From NCBI GenBank assembly GCA_037442205.1, contig JBBIQS010000041.1, positions 1-64,000 of the forward strand: a DNA stretch of 64,000 bases. The letters run 5' to 3'. Numbering within the stretch: the stretch's first letter is position 1; every line of letters starts with the position of its first letter. The translations under genes and the position numbers were made by a program. Below the pieces are notes generated by a model. That model saw nothing but the letters and a program-made list of their open reading frames with translations. It was not told the DNA's origin and made no database searches. This document shows positions 31,032-39,498 of the stretch, piece after piece. Source of the stretch: JBBIQS01 sp037442205 (GTDB lineage: Bacteria > Myxococcota > Myxococcia > Myxococcales > UBA5297).

Positions 31032-34000
31032 ATGAGAGCGAGCGCCTGGGCCATCGTGGCGTTGACCGTGCTGAGCGCGGCGCCGGCGCGCGCCAAGTGG
31101 ACGCATTCGACCTCCTCGGGTTCCAAGGCCGAGCTCACCGACAACGGGCCCCTGCCGCTGCGGGCGGTGTTCATGGCCGGCACCAATGACGTGTGGATGG
31201 TCGGCGGCGGGACCGACTTCAACGCCGGTGCGGTCGGAACGATCTTCCACAGCGCCGACTTCGCTACCGCTACTCCTATCCCCCGCGCTGCTCTAGGAAC
31301 GAACAAGCCCAAACCGCTCTATGCGGTCTGGGCGACCACCTCCGGCGTGGACGCCTTCGGCGACGGCGGGACCCACGTCCACGGCACCTCGCTCGCCAGC
31401 TGGGCGAGTGTCTCTCTCTCGGTTCCCACCAGGACCTCTCCCCCCGACTTTCGAGGGGCCTGGATGGTGGGACCGAGCGACTGGTACCTCGCCGGTGTGG
31501 AACTGAGCGGCGGTGCACTGCTGGCCCGTTGGGACGGAGGGACGGGCTGCGGCGAAATCTACGCGGGCGGGTCGACCTCCAGTGCCTGGCAGGCGGTGGC
31601 CTACCTTGGAACGAATCACGGCTACGTTGCTGGCGACAGGGATGTCTTCCGCCATCATGACTGGCCCAACAATCTAGACATGGCTTCCATCAACGGGATG
31701 ACCACGGGCAGTTTCACCGCGATCTCGACGCAGGGGACCACGTTGCTGACGGTGGGCATGGTGATCGACCCGCCGCCTGCCGTTCCTATCTCTGCGCCTG
31801 CCGCTTTTCTCATCGATTCCGCGGCCACCCCCCTGCCCAAGGCGGTGCGGGTGGCCAACTTCACCCAGCTTGGGACCTCGCAGCCCAACGGCGCCTTCCT
31901 CGCGCCAAAGGGATTCGCAGTGGTGGTCGCCAACGGCGGGCAGATCCTCGAGAGCCAGGACGGCGGGAAGACCTGGACCTCCAAGCCCAGCAGTTCGACC
32001 GTCAAGCTGAATGCCGTTCATTGCTCGGACGAAAACCACTGCGTCGCCGTCGGCGATGGCGCGGAGATTCTCTTCTACGAGAACCAGCCGCCCGACCCCC
32101 CGACCCTCCAGACTTCCACCTTCCTTGAGGGCTCGCAGGTCAAACTGATGGCGACCGCGTCGGATCCCGACTCCGACACCATCAAGAGCTACAGTTGGAC
32201 CGCGCTGGACCTTATCCCCGGAAACCCTCTCGCCGGGCAGACCGGGGCGTCCATACCTGACTTCACGGCGCCGGCGACCCACTGCGGCAATGTCCAGTAC
32301 CGGATCGAGATCGTCGCCTCCGACGGACGGCTCTCCTCTCAACCCGCAACGGTGACGCTGGAGATCGCCGACCTCAGAGCCAATCCGACCAACGTGGCCA
32401 TCAGCCCCGCGCCGCTCGTCTTCCAACTCGGCCAGCACAACGTGGTCAGCGCCAGCGGGAGCAGCGAGTGCAACGACTCCTTGGACTTCACCTGGTCCTC
32501 GCTGCCGGGGGGCCTGGCGCCGACCGTCACCACCCCTTCCAAGAATGTGAGCGAGGCCACCTACGACTTGACCAGCTTCACAGGCTGTCCCACGAGCTCA
32601 GACCGGATTTCCGTCACCGCCACCGACAAGAACGGCACCCAGCTAGCCGACGGCACCTGGCCCAACACCAAGGTCAGCGCCCCGGTCACCGTCGCCGCCG
32701 ACTTCGTGAAGCCCGCCATCGGCGCGAATGGAGTGCCGACCTCGGTCAAGGCTGGCGAGTGGGCCGAGATCTCCATCGTCGCCACCCACCCCTGCACCGC
32801 CTCGCTCCACTACGGCTGGGCGTGCACCGGGACCAGCGAGCAGCCGGGAGACGTCGCGACGTTCAAGTTCACCAACCCGGGAACGAACTGCACCCCGGCC
32901 ACCGTCCGCTGCGAGGTCACCGTCACCCCGGCGGTGGGCGCCGCTGACAAGACGGCGTTCTCCTTCACCTACGACCCGCCGACCGCCCCGACCGACCTCG
33001 GCGGCGCCTTCGACCGCGGCACCTCGCTGGCCGCCGGCCAGTCCACGACGTGGACCGCCTCCCAGCCGCCGCCAGCCTGCTTCACCTACGCCTGGAGCTG
33101 CACGGGGAAGGGCGTGACCACGCCGCCCAGGGACTCGACCACGGTCACCTTTGCCCATCCCGGCGCTCCGCTGTGCGCCGCCGAGACCGCCGGCTGCACC
33201 CTGACTGTGGAGCCGACGGCGGGCGGGCAGCCGTCGGCGACCTATTCCTTTGGCGTCGACTACCAGCCCGCCTTCAGCCCGCCGACCCTCGACCCGCCTT
33301 CGGCGCAGAACTTCGAGCCGGGACAGGAGGTTCCCGCCAGCTGCGACAGCCCGCTGCCGGTGACCATCCGCCCGACCGTGCAGGCCGGCTGCTCGCCGAC
33401 CTTCTCCTGGAAGCAGCTGACCGACCTGCCGGTGGCGATGCAGGACCTCGGGGGCGGAGCGCTGTCGCTGACCCCCCTCGACTTCGCGGCCACCGTCGGG
33501 CGCACCGGGCGCTTCGAGCTGCGGGTCGAGAACAGCATGGGCAAGGCGGCGCAGCAGTACGAGGTGACCTTCGCCCCGCCTCGCTACGTCAAGCTCGACC
33601 ACCAGAGCGATCGCCCATCGGCGCTGCCGGGCGAGACGGTGACCATGCGGGTCGGCTTCTCCCACGACCCTGGCTGCCAGCCGCCGCTGGACGGAATCGA
33701 TCTGCACCTGGCGCTCAACGGGCTCTCGTACGTGGCCGGCGGGGCCCGGTTCAACGGCGCTGAGCTGGCGGATCCGGAGAGGTCGGCAGACGAGCTCATC
33801 TTCCGCAAGGTGCCGGTGACCGGGGAGCGGGCGGAGCTGAGCTACCGGGTGCGGCGCTCGGGGCTGTCGGGAAGAGTGGCGACGTCGGCGGCGAAGGCCT
33901 ATTTGAGTGTCATGCCGGAGGTGGTCATCTCCAAGGAAGCGAGAGCGGGGCAGGGCGCGGACGAGCCGGCGCCGCTGTCGTGCCACTGCCAGAGCGGCGG

Positions 34001-34139
34001 CGGGCCGCTGCTGGCGGGTTGGTCTCTGCTGGGGATGGCGGTCTTGAGCCGGCGCAGGAGGCCGAGGGCCCATGGCGAATCGAAGCCGAGTGACGACCGC
34101 GGTGGCGCTGGCGCTGCTGCTGGCCGGGTGCGCGCATAA
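31032..34139 (+). CDS. Large secreted multi-domain protein with sortable C-terminus
   Basis: About 1035 residues from the ATG at 31032 (the ATG at 31020 overlaps the previous stop and is an alternative). Signal peptide ends near SAAPARA. Residues ~30-340 resemble YCF48/BNR-like propeller repeats (DVWMVGGGTDF, VVVANGGQILESQDGGKTW). The remainder is a row of Ig/PKD-like domains with paired Cys (TCEV, CTGKG). The tail LSCHCQSGGGPLLAGWSLLGMAVL followed by RRRRPR is MYXO-CTERM-like, but a further ~25 residues follow it and overlap the next gene by 68 bp. Surface or secreted function, details unknown. Confidence 0.8.
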   Translation: MRASAWAIVALTVLSAAPARAKWTHSTSSGSKAELTDNGPLPLRAVFMAGTNDVWMVGGGTDFNAGAVGTIFHSADFATATPIPRAALGTNKPKPLYAVWATTSGVDAFGDGGTHVHGTSLASWASVSLSVPTRTSPPDFRGAWMVGPSDWYLAGVELSGGALLARWDGGTGCGEIYAGGSTSSAWQAVAYLGTNHGYVAGDRDVFRHHDWPNNLDMASINGMTTGSFTAISTQGTTLLTVGMVIDPPPAVPISAPAAFLIDSAATPLPKAVRVANFTQLGTSQPNGAFLAPKGFAVVVANGGQILESQDGGKTWTSKPSSSTVKLNAVHCSDENHCVAVGDGAEILFYENQPPDPPTLQTSTFLEGSQVKLMATASDPDSDTIKSYSWTALDLIPGNPLAGQTGASIPDFTAPATHCGNVQYRIEIVASDGRLSSQPATVTLEIADLRANPTNVAISPAPLVFQLGQHNVVSASGSSECNDSLDFTWSSLPGGLAPTVTTPSKNVSEATYDLTSFTGCPTSSDRISVTATDKNGTQLADGTWPNTKVSAPVTVAADFVKPAIGANGVPTSVKAGEWAEISIVATHPCTASLHYGWACTGTSEQPGDVATFKFTNPGTNCTPATVRCEVTVTPAVGAADKTAFSFTYDPPTAPTDLGGAFDRGTSLAAGQSTTWTASQPPPACFTYAWSCTGKGVTTPPRDSTTVTFAHPGAPLCAAETAGCTLTVEPTAGGQPSATYSFGVDYQPAFSPPTLDPPSAQNFEPGQEVPASCDSPLPVTIRPTVQAGCSPTFSWKQLTDLPVAMQDLGGGALSLTPLDFAATVGRTGRFELRVENSMGKAAQQYEVTFAPPRYVKLDHQSDRPSALPGETVTMRVGFSHDPGCQPPLDGIDLHLALNGLSYVAGGARFNGAELADPERSADELIFRKVPVTGERAELSYRVRRSGLSGRVATSAAKAYLSVMPEVVISKEARAGQGADEPAPLSCHCQSGGGPLLAGWSLLGMAVLSRRRRPRAHGESKPSDDRGGAGAAAGRVRA

Positions 34140-34713
34140 GAGCCTGCGGGCGGGGTCGCTGTCCGACATCCACCGGCTGGCGGTGGTGGTGCGGGTGACC
34201 AGCGAGAGCAGGGTGGCGCTGGGCGGGCAGGCCGACGAGGCGCTGGCGACGGCGCTCAAGCGGCAGGTGAAGCGGTTCGAGGTCGGGTCGCGGCTGCGGG
34301 AGGCGGTGCTGTCGCGGCTGCCTTCGACTCCGCCCTGGAGCCAGGCCCTGTCCGAGGTCGAGGTGGCCACCGCGCTGGAATCGCTCCTGGTGGACGACAA
34401 GATGCAGCCGGTCGATCTCGAGGCGCTGCGGGCCCGGGGAGCGGACGGGGTGCTGCAGCTCGACGTGACCGAGTGGGGGCTGCACTCCGCGCAGGGAAAG
34501 CCCGGTCTGTACCTGCGAGGCGAGGGGCGGCTGACGCGGATCGACGGGGCGCTGCTGTGGGGCGCGTCGATCGACCACGACGACCTGGCGGATCCGGCGG
34601 CGGAGGCGGCCGACCCGATCGCCCTGCGCGACGGGGGCTTCCGGGACGCGATCATCGGGCTCCTGGGACGGGTAGGGGAACGGCTGGCCGGCCAGCTGGC
34701 CCCGGTGAACTAG
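34072..34713 (+). CDS. Lipoprotein of unknown function
   Basis: 213 residues. Lipobox LLAGC near residue 20. Contains LSDIHRLAVVVRVTSESRVALGG and a conserved-looking VLQLDVTEWGLHS...GRLTRIDGALLWGAS segment typical of small envelope lipoproteins that assemble beside larger surface proteins. Overlaps the preceding gene by 68 bp and closes the putative riboswitch-controlled surface operon. Last chromosomal gene before the integrated element. Confidence 0.75.
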   Translation: MANRSRVTTAVALALLLAGCAHKSLRAGSLSDIHRLAVVVRVTSESRVALGGQADEALATALKRQVKRFEVGSRLREAVLSRLPSTPPWSQALSEVEVATALESLLVDDKMQPVDLEALRARGADGVLQLDVTEWGLHSAQGKPGLYLRGEGRLTRIDGALLWGASIDHDDLADPAAEAADPIALRDGGFRDAIIGLLGRVGERLAGQLAPVN

Positions 34714-34730
34714 CCGACAGCCTGTTTTTG

Positions 34731-34760
34731 TTGACACGCCGATCGGGTTCGGGGCATAGT
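34731..34760 (+). promoter_or_regulatory. Probable promoter of tRNA-Val
   Basis: TTGACA (34731-34736), an 18-bp spacer and CATAGT (34755-34760), about 35 bp upstream of the mature tRNA 5' end. It lies outside the element, so tRNA transcription is kept after integration. Confidence 0.6.
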
Positions 34761-34795
34761 CCGCGCCCGCTTGGTTGGCAGGTACAAGTGAATAC

Positions 34796-34867
34796 GGGCG
34801 CTTAGCTCAGCGGTAGAGCACTGCCTTCACACGGCAGGGGTCGCAGGTTCGAAACCTGCAGTGCCCA
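34796..34867 (+). tRNA. tRNA-Val, anticodon CAC
   Basis: 72 nt that fold into a full cloverleaf. The acceptor GGGCGCT pairs with AGTGCCC, the D-arm is GCTC/GAGC, the anticodon stem is CTGCC/GGCAG around the loop TTCACAC (anticodon CAC, reading GUG), and the T-arm is GCAGG-TTCGAAA-CCTGC. No CCA is encoded. From the anticodon loop onward its 3' half is supplied by the element's attachment core. Confidence 0.96.
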
Positions 34868-36181
34868 CTCGGCAGAGGGCCGGATTTCACTCGGGTTTTC
34901 CGATTGAGTCCGGCCCTCAGTCGTTGCGGGCCCCGACTCCACTGGCAGACTGCTGCCATTTGGCGCCGCTTTTTCCGCCCCGACGGCGAGCTGCTCCATC
35001 TGGGCAGGCAGCTCGGGCAGCGACTGCAAGGCCGGGCGCAGGTCCTCACAGACCAGGTGCCCGTAGGTCTTGGTGGTGGTAGTCAGGCTGGCGTGCCGCA
35101 GGATGCGCTGGACGTGCTGGGCCGGCTCGCCGGCGCGCAGCAGCAGGGTGGCGGTGGTGTGCCGCAGGTCGTGGAAGCGCACCGGCCTGGGAATCGCCTT
35201 GCACCAGAGAATCATGCCGCACCCCGGGCGCGGGCAGCGGCGGCGCTCCTTGTCCTGGTGGCTCTCGACGTGCGGCGTCCCCTTGCGCTTGCACCGGCGG
35301 CAGGAATGGTCGTACCGCACCACGATTCCCGCCCGGCCAAGCGCCGTGCGCAGTGCCTTCTGCGGGTCCGCCTCCTCATCCCGCATTTTGCCCCCGGGCC
35401 CGGGGAAGACCAGGTTGCACGTCGAGGCCTTGAGGGCGTGCTCGAGGAAGGGGCGCAGCTGTTGGGCGATCGGGATGACGTCGGCGTGGGAGCCCTTGGT
35501 GGTGTCGCGGTCGTAGGAGCGGCGCACAGTGATCGTGCGGTGGACCAGGTCGACGTCCCGCTTTTCAAGACCGAACAGCTCGCCCTTGCGGAGCGCGGTG
35601 AAGATGGCCGCGGCGACGACGTCCCGCCACTCCTCGTCGACCCACGGCAGCAGCACCGGCACTTCCTCTGCCGACAGCGTTTCATAGACCCGCTTCGGCA
35701 CGCGGTGGGTTTCAACCTCCGCGGCGGGGTTGGGGCCGATCCACAGCCCGGCGCGCGCGGAGCGGTGGAAGATGGTGCGCAGCACCGCCCGGAGCTTGTT
35801 GCAGCTCGCCGGCGCCGCGCCGGCCTCCAGCATTTCCCGGAGGTGCTCCTCGAGGCGGGCGGTGGTGATCTGGTTGCCCCGGAGCTCGCCGATCCTGGCG
35901 TTGATGATGTGCTTTTTGAGGCGCGGCTCGTCGGCCCTCAGCGAGGCCTCCCGGCACCGCTTGTCGAGCCACCAGCGGGCCAGTTCGGCGAGGCTGGGCG
36001 AGGCGCTCGAGGGCAGGGGCTCAAGCCCGAGCTCCTGCCGTTCGGCCTGGCGCTCGAGCTCGGCGAGCAGTCGCCGGGCTTCGGTCTTGTTGACGGCCTG
36101 GGTCTTCCTGGCTTTCCGGCGGCCGAGGCCGTCCTTCCAGCGCACGTACCAGGCGCCGTTCTCCTCGTAGACCGACCCCAT
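34802..36181 (-). CDS. Tyrosine site-specific integrase with zinc-ribbon insertion
   Basis: 459 residues. SAM-like N-terminal and core-binding region to ~residue 170, then the catalytic domain. The catalytic Arg is in TALRKGELFGL, followed by RFHDLRHT (H-x-x-R), LRHASL (second His/Trp position) and the nucleophile in KTYGHL. Between the first Arg and the HxxR box, a Cys/His cluster (CRRCKRKGTPHVESH...CPRPGCGM) suggests an inserted zinc ribbon. Catalyses attP x tRNA-Val recombination. The last ~22 codons read antisense through the tRNA 3' half, so the C-terminus is completed by attachment-site DNA. Follows the HTH gene by 12 bp. Confidence 0.93.
   Translation of the reverse strand: MGSVYEENGAWYVRWKDGLGRRKARKTQAVNKTEARRLLAELERQAERQELGLEPLPSSASPSLAELARWWLDKRCREASLRADEPRLKKHIINARIGELRGNQITTARLEEHLREMLEAGAAPASCNKLRAVLRTIFHRSARAGLWIGPNPAAEVETHRVPKRVYETLSAEEVPVLLPWVDEEWRDVVAAAIFTALRKGELFGLEKRDVDLVHRTITVRRSYDRDTTKGSHADVIPIAQQLRPFLEHALKASTCNLVFPGPGGKMRDEEADPQKALRTALGRAGIVVRYDHSCRRCKRKGTPHVESHQDKERRRCPRPGCGMILWCKAIPRPVRFHDLRHTTATLLLRAGEPAQHVQRILRHASLTTTTKTYGHLVCEDLRPALQSLPELPAQMEQLAVGAEKAAPNGSSLPVESGPATTEGRTQSENPSEIRPSAEWALQVSNLRPLPCEGSALPLS
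34826..34871 (+). repeat. attL: 46-bp core within tRNA-Val
   Basis: Identical to 60999-61044. The core starts in the anticodon loop (TTCACACGG...) and runs to 4 bp past the discriminator base. The left copy keeps the tRNA intact. Confidence 0.95.
34875..34918. terminator. Bidirectional hairpin after the tRNA/integrase
   Basis: GAGGGCCGGA (34875-34884) pairs with TCCGGCCCTC (34909-34918), with TCGG/CCGA inside. It lies immediately 3' of the tRNA, inside the integrase coding end, and closely resembles the hairpin next to attR. It probably ends the tRNA transcript after integration. Confidence 0.6.
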
Positions 36182-36193
36182 GAGACCTCCGCG

Positions 36194-36451
36194 TCAGGGT
36201 TGCGGCTTGGAGCCTACCGCGCTCAGGGGCACGATTTGAGCCCCACCCGGCCGCTTGCCGATGGCCCAGTCCCGGATCTCCTCGGGAATGAAGCGCAGCC
36301 GGTTAGCGAAGCTCCTGGACGGCAGCTCGCCCCTGGCCGAGGCGTCGTACACCCAGGATTTGCTCATCTGCAGGTAGGCGGCGACGTCGTCGGCCGTCCA
36401 GAGGCGGCCCATGTCCTCGGGCTTGAGCGGGCTTTGCTTGGTCGCGATCAT
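36194..36451 (-). CDS. Excisionase-like helix-turn-helix protein
   Basis: 85 residues from the ATG at 36449-36451. This start is preferred because it gives proper Shine-Dalgarno spacing; another ATG lies 6 bp upstream. The core LWTADDVAAYLQMSKSWVYDASARGELPSRSFANRLRFIPEEIRDWA is the MerR/excisionase-type 'HTH_17' fold. Lies directly before the integrase, where a directionality factor is expected. Start overlaps the ASCH gene stop by ATGA. Confidence 0.8.
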   Translation of the reverse strand: MIATKQSPLKPEDMGRLWTADDVAAYLQMSKSWVYDASARGELPSRSFANRLRFIPEEIRDWAIGKRPGGAQIVPLSAVGSKPQP

Positions 36452-36885
36452 GCGCATCTCCTTCCTTCTCGAGCTCTTCGCCAGCCCTCTCGCACCTTGG
36501 CGAGCACCGCCGGCGGCACCGGCCACAACCCCTTGCCTCCCGGGCACTCCACCAGCTCGGGCAGCTTGGTGACCTGGTCGAAGCGCCAAGCGACCGGCCC
36601 GACGAACCAGGGATCCTGCGACTCTTCGACCGTCCCGACGTACCGCGCGACCGCGACAATGGAGCTCGGCGGGCAGCGCTCGGGAGTGAAGAGCTCGCCG
36701 AATTGGCGGCGAATCCAGCGCGCTCCATCCGAGTCCCAGACCTTGCCGGCGTGGAGGGCGACGTAGCTGCCCGCGTAGGACGCCGGCGGCGCCCAGGTGC
36801 GGTTTTCCAGGCGCTTCGGCGGGTCGCACTCGACGAATGCCGAGGGCCAGGGGCGCCAGAGGGTGAGGCCGCGGAGTTCAGGCAT
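36448..36885 (-). CDS. ASCH-domain protein
   Basis: 145 residues. MPELRGLTLWRPWPSAFVECDPPKRLENRTWAPP and YVALHAGKVWD at the N-terminus, then SSIVAVARYVGTVEESQDPWFVGPVAWRFDQV, fit the ASCH (PUA-like) beta-barrel typical of phage-encoded small proteins. Likely binds RNA or a modified nucleotide; relatives include nucleases and RNA-binding proteins. Part of the leftward early operon, with 4- to 8-bp overlaps on either side. Confidence 0.72.
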   Translation of the reverse strand: MPELRGLTLWRPWPSAFVECDPPKRLENRTWAPPASYAGSYVALHAGKVWDSDGARWIRRQFGELFTPERCPPSSIVAVARYVGTVEESQDPWFVGPVAWRFDQVTKLPELVECPGGKGLWPVPPAVLAKVREGWRRAREGRRCA

Positions 36886-37354
36886 GGCGCGCCTCCCCAT
36901 CGTCAAACCACTCCGGGCACTCGTCCCGCATGATCCCATCGACCTGCTCCGGCGTGAGCGTGACCTCGCCGCACTGCTCGCAGCTCCACGGGGTCTGGGT
37001 GGCGAAGAGCTCGGTCAGGATGGCGCTGATCTGCTTCTCCGTCTCGGCGAGCGGCCCGGGCTCAAGGTCCACGTCGCCATCGGGGTCGCCGCACTTCTCC
37101 CGCCACTGGTCCCGCGCCCGCTCCACCAGCTGCAAGGCCAACGCGCCAATCGACTCCTCGGAGAGGACGACAGGCTGGTAGGCCTTGACCGTGACCTCCC
37201 CGATCTCGCGGATGACGGCGGCCACGTCGCATTCCGGAGATAGGTAGCCGTCCAGAAACTGCTCCAGCGCCTCTTCTGGACACTGGCAAGTCAGGTGCTC
37301 TTCGTCGGTGCAGGAGTAGAACTCCCCCACGGGAAAGATCACTGGCTCAGCCAT
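36878..37354 (-). CDS. Phage protein with acidic helical body and Cys pair
   Basis: 158 residues, acidic. Has YSCTDEEHLTCQCPEEALEQFLDGY at the N-terminus and SCEQCGEVTLTPEQVDGIMRDECPEWF near the C-terminus, a possible zinc site. Overlaps both neighbours by 8 bp. No family recognised. Confidence 0.65.
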   Translation of the reverse strand: MAEPVIFPVGEFYSCTDEEHLTCQCPEEALEQFLDGYLSPECDVAAVIREIGEVTVKAYQPVVLSEESIGALALQLVERARDQWREKCGDPDGDVDLEPGPLAETEKQISAILTELFATQTPWSCEQCGEVTLTPEQVDGIMRDECPEWFDDGEARHA

Positions 37355-38222
37355 GCCGCACCCCCGGGAATTCCTGCACGCGCAGGTCCTCCGGCCATTC
37401 GGCGGGGTCGGCGCCGGCGCGGTCCTTGAGCTTGATCGGGCTCCCCGTTTTCTGGACGTACTCGATCGGCTCCGCGAACGCGAATAGCCGCGCCCCCATC
37501 TGCTTCATGAAGAACGGAACCCCGGCCGCCGCGCACTGGTCGCGGATGCTGCGCGCCCAGGCCAGGTCGAACGGCCTCGCCTTCGGCCCGCTCTCTCCGC
37601 CGACGATCACCCAGTCCAGGCCGCGCGTGCCGCCCACCGCAGGTAGCGCGAACGGCGTGCCGTCTGGATTTGGCGCAATGCCAGAGCGAAATACCCAGCG
37701 CATCCAGGTCTTGAGGTCCACCGCATCCAGCAGCGGCTCCATCGAGACGAACCGCACCGCCGCTGGGGCCTGGAGCAGCAGCGGGATTCGCTCGTCGGCT
37801 GCGGCCTGGTTCTCGACGGTCACGCCGAGCCAGGCGCGCAGGGCGATGTCCTCGGGGATGAAGCGCAGCCGGTCCGCTCGCTTGGTGAGCAGCAGCCAGT
37901 CGAGGGCGTCGGCCGTCTCGTCGATGAGCTTCCAGAGGTCGGAGAGGTGGTAGCTGACGCCGGGGAAGTCCTCGAGCACGTCACACATCGAGGCGCAGAA
38001 CACGCGCTGCCGGGCGCCGGCCTGGCGCGCTTCCTCGGCCCACCGCAGCGGACCCCGCCAGTAGGCCGCGCTGGTCCGGCGGCGGGTGCCTCGGAAGTCG
38101 CGGCCCCACCGGTGCTCCATCGCCTCGGCGTAGCAGTGCGCACAGCCGGCGGAGATCGGTCGGCAGCCGATCCAGGGATTGAACGTGTGGTTGGTCCACG
38201 CAATGGCGCTGTTCTTACCCAA
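37347..38222 (-). CDS. DUF5131 (phage Gp37/Gp68) family protein
   Basis: 291 residues from a TTG start at 38220-38222, preceded by GAGGTGG and overlapping the upstream stop by 8 bp. Signature residues: SAIAWTNHTFNPWIGCRPISAGCAHCYAEAM with three Cys in a radical-SAM-like cluster, WLLLTKRADRL, LGVTVENQAAADERIP, VSLEPLL-like FVSMEPLLDAV, WVIVGGESGPKARPFD and VPFFMKQMG. A widespread phage/plasmid family; an enzymatic role with an Fe-S cluster is inferred, and the substrate is unknown. Confidence 0.87.
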   Translation of the reverse strand: MGKNSAIAWTNHTFNPWIGCRPISAGCAHCYAEAMEHRWGRDFRGTRRRTSAAYWRGPLRWAEEARQAGARQRVFCASMCDVLEDFPGVSYHLSDLWKLIDETADALDWLLLTKRADRLRFIPEDIALRAWLGVTVENQAAADERIPLLLQAPAAVRFVSMEPLLDAVDLKTWMRWVFRSGIAPNPDGTPFALPAVGGTRGLDWVIVGGESGPKARPFDLAWARSIRDQCAAAGVPFFMKQMGARLFAFAEPIEYVQKTGSPIKLKDRAGADPAEWPEDLRVQEFPGVRHG

Positions 38223-38580
38223 GCGCCACCTCGCCGCGCTGGATGCGCTCGCGCTTTTTCCGGTCGAGCGCCTCGATCCACTCCACCACCACAGCCCCGA
38301 TCTGGACGAGTTCGCCGCGGAGCCGGGAGGGTTCAGCCTCCTCGAAGGCCTCCCAGATGTCGTCGTCGAGGAGCATCCGATAGGTGGGCTGCCCCGCGGT
38401 GCTCTCCTCACTGCACGACGCCAGCAAGTCATAGGCAAAGCAGGAGGCGTTCACGTCGTCCGATAGCTCGATACCGGTTTCGGGAAGGTTCCGCTTACCG
38501 AACTTCTCGTGCTGCCGCTCCCGCTCCACCAGCAGCTCGGTGAGGATCTCGATCGTCTTGTTGGTATCGAGCTCAGGCAT
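38215..38580 (-). CDS. MazG-like nucleotide pyrophosphohydrolase-type protein
   Basis: 121 residues, all-alpha. ERERQHEKFGKRNLPETG near residue 20, DDIWEAFEEAEPSRLRGELVQIGAVVVEWIEALDRKKRE at the C-terminus. This resembles the phage family related to MazG/all-alpha NTP-PPases, in which the E-x-x-E and D residues bind metal. Could cleave nucleotides or alarmones; not provable here. Confidence 0.6.
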   Translation of the reverse strand: MPELDTNKTIEILTELLVERERQHEKFGKRNLPETGIELSDDVNASCFAYDLLASCSEESTAGQPTYRMLLDDDIWEAFEEAEPSRLRGELVQIGAVVVEWIEALDRKKRERIQRGEVALG

Positions 38581-38893
38581 GGCGCCCTCCCTTCCCCTTG
38601 CACCGGCTGCACAGCGTCAGCTTCTTGTTCGCCCAGCTGCACCCGCCCTCGCAGGCCGCCAGCCAGGTGCAGCCGCACCCGCTGCAGATCCCCCAGGTCG
38701 GCTTCCCGCGCTTGCCGGTCATCGCCTGGCGAGCGAGCGCCACCATGAGCTGCCAGACCTCGGGCGCGACAACCATCTCGTGGTCGCCCTTGGGATCCGC
38801 CGGCTCGGAGTCCTGCTCGGTCTGCAGGACCTCGAGCGCCAGCCGGAATGCCTGGTCGTAGCGCTGCTGTCGGCTGAGGGCGCGCGGGGCCAT
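38573..38893 (-). CDS. Small zinc-ribbon phage protein
   Basis: 106 residues. N-terminal helices (SRQQRYDQAFRLALEVLQ), then CSGCGCTWLAACEGGCSW and LCSRCKGKGGRH: three to four Cys pairs typical of zinc-binding early phage proteins. Overlaps both neighbours. Function unknown. Confidence 0.65.
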   Translation of the reverse strand: MAPRALSRQQRYDQAFRLALEVLQTEQDSEPADPKGDHEMVVAPEVWQLMVALARQAMTGKRGKPTWGICSGCGCTWLAACEGGCSWANKKLTLCSRCKGKGGRHA

Positions 38894-39498
38894 CAGGTCA
38901 GGACCTCGCGCAGCAGCACGGCGTGGCCGGGCGGCAGCTGCTCCTTGAGCGCCTTCTCCAGCTCGGCGCAGCTCCGCTCGTCGCCCTCGGGCGCCGCGAC
39001 ACGGAGGACGAACACCTTGACCCGGCCGCCACTGGGCAGCGTGCCTTCCCACAGGCGGCACATCGTGCCCTCGAGGTTCACCAGCGCCTCGGTCGCCTCG
39101 ATGGTAATCCGCAGCCGCGGCGGCGCCGCCGGCGGGGCGGCCGCGGTTTCCTGGCTCGCCGCCGCCTCGGCCAACTTCTTCCACTCCACCTGCGGGCTCT
39201 TCGGCTTCTCGTGGAGCTGCTTCACGACCTGCATCAGCGGCACGAGCTCGAGGACCATGTCGCGTGGTTTCAGCCCCTGGCCGAAGGACTGGCGGAAGCC
39301 AGCCTCCAGCATGAAGGCGATCTCGGCGGTCCCGGCCTTCCACCCCAGCTGGAAGGAATCGCTGGCCAGCTTTTGCAGCTGCTCCTTGGTAAACGGCCGT
39401 ACCTCGGTGGGCTCCTCGCGCGGCCCGGCCGCGGCGCCGGCGTCGGCCTGGTCGACAGGGAAGGGGACGACGGCGGCCGGCTTGGTGGGCTCGCTCAT
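38893..39498 (-). CDS. Early-operon protein of unknown function
   Basis: 201 residues. N-terminal Pro/Ala linker, a helical middle (FTKEQLQKLASDSFQLGWKAG...LVPLMQVVKQLHEK) and a beta-rich C-terminal domain (RLRITIEATEALVNLEGTMCRLWEGTLPSGGRVKVFVLRVAAPEGD). Start overlaps the ParB-like stop by ATGA; its stop overlaps the next start by TGATG. No family recognised. Confidence 0.65.
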   Translation of the reverse strand: MSEPTKPAAVVPFPVDQADAGAAAGPREEPTEVRPFTKEQLQKLASDSFQLGWKAGTAEIAFMLEAGFRQSFGQGLKPRDMVLELVPLMQVVKQLHEKPKSPQVEWKKLAEAAASQETAAAPPAAPPRLRITIEATEALVNLEGTMCRLWEGTLPSGGRVKVFVLRVAAPEGDERSCAELEKALKEQLPPGHAVLLREVLT

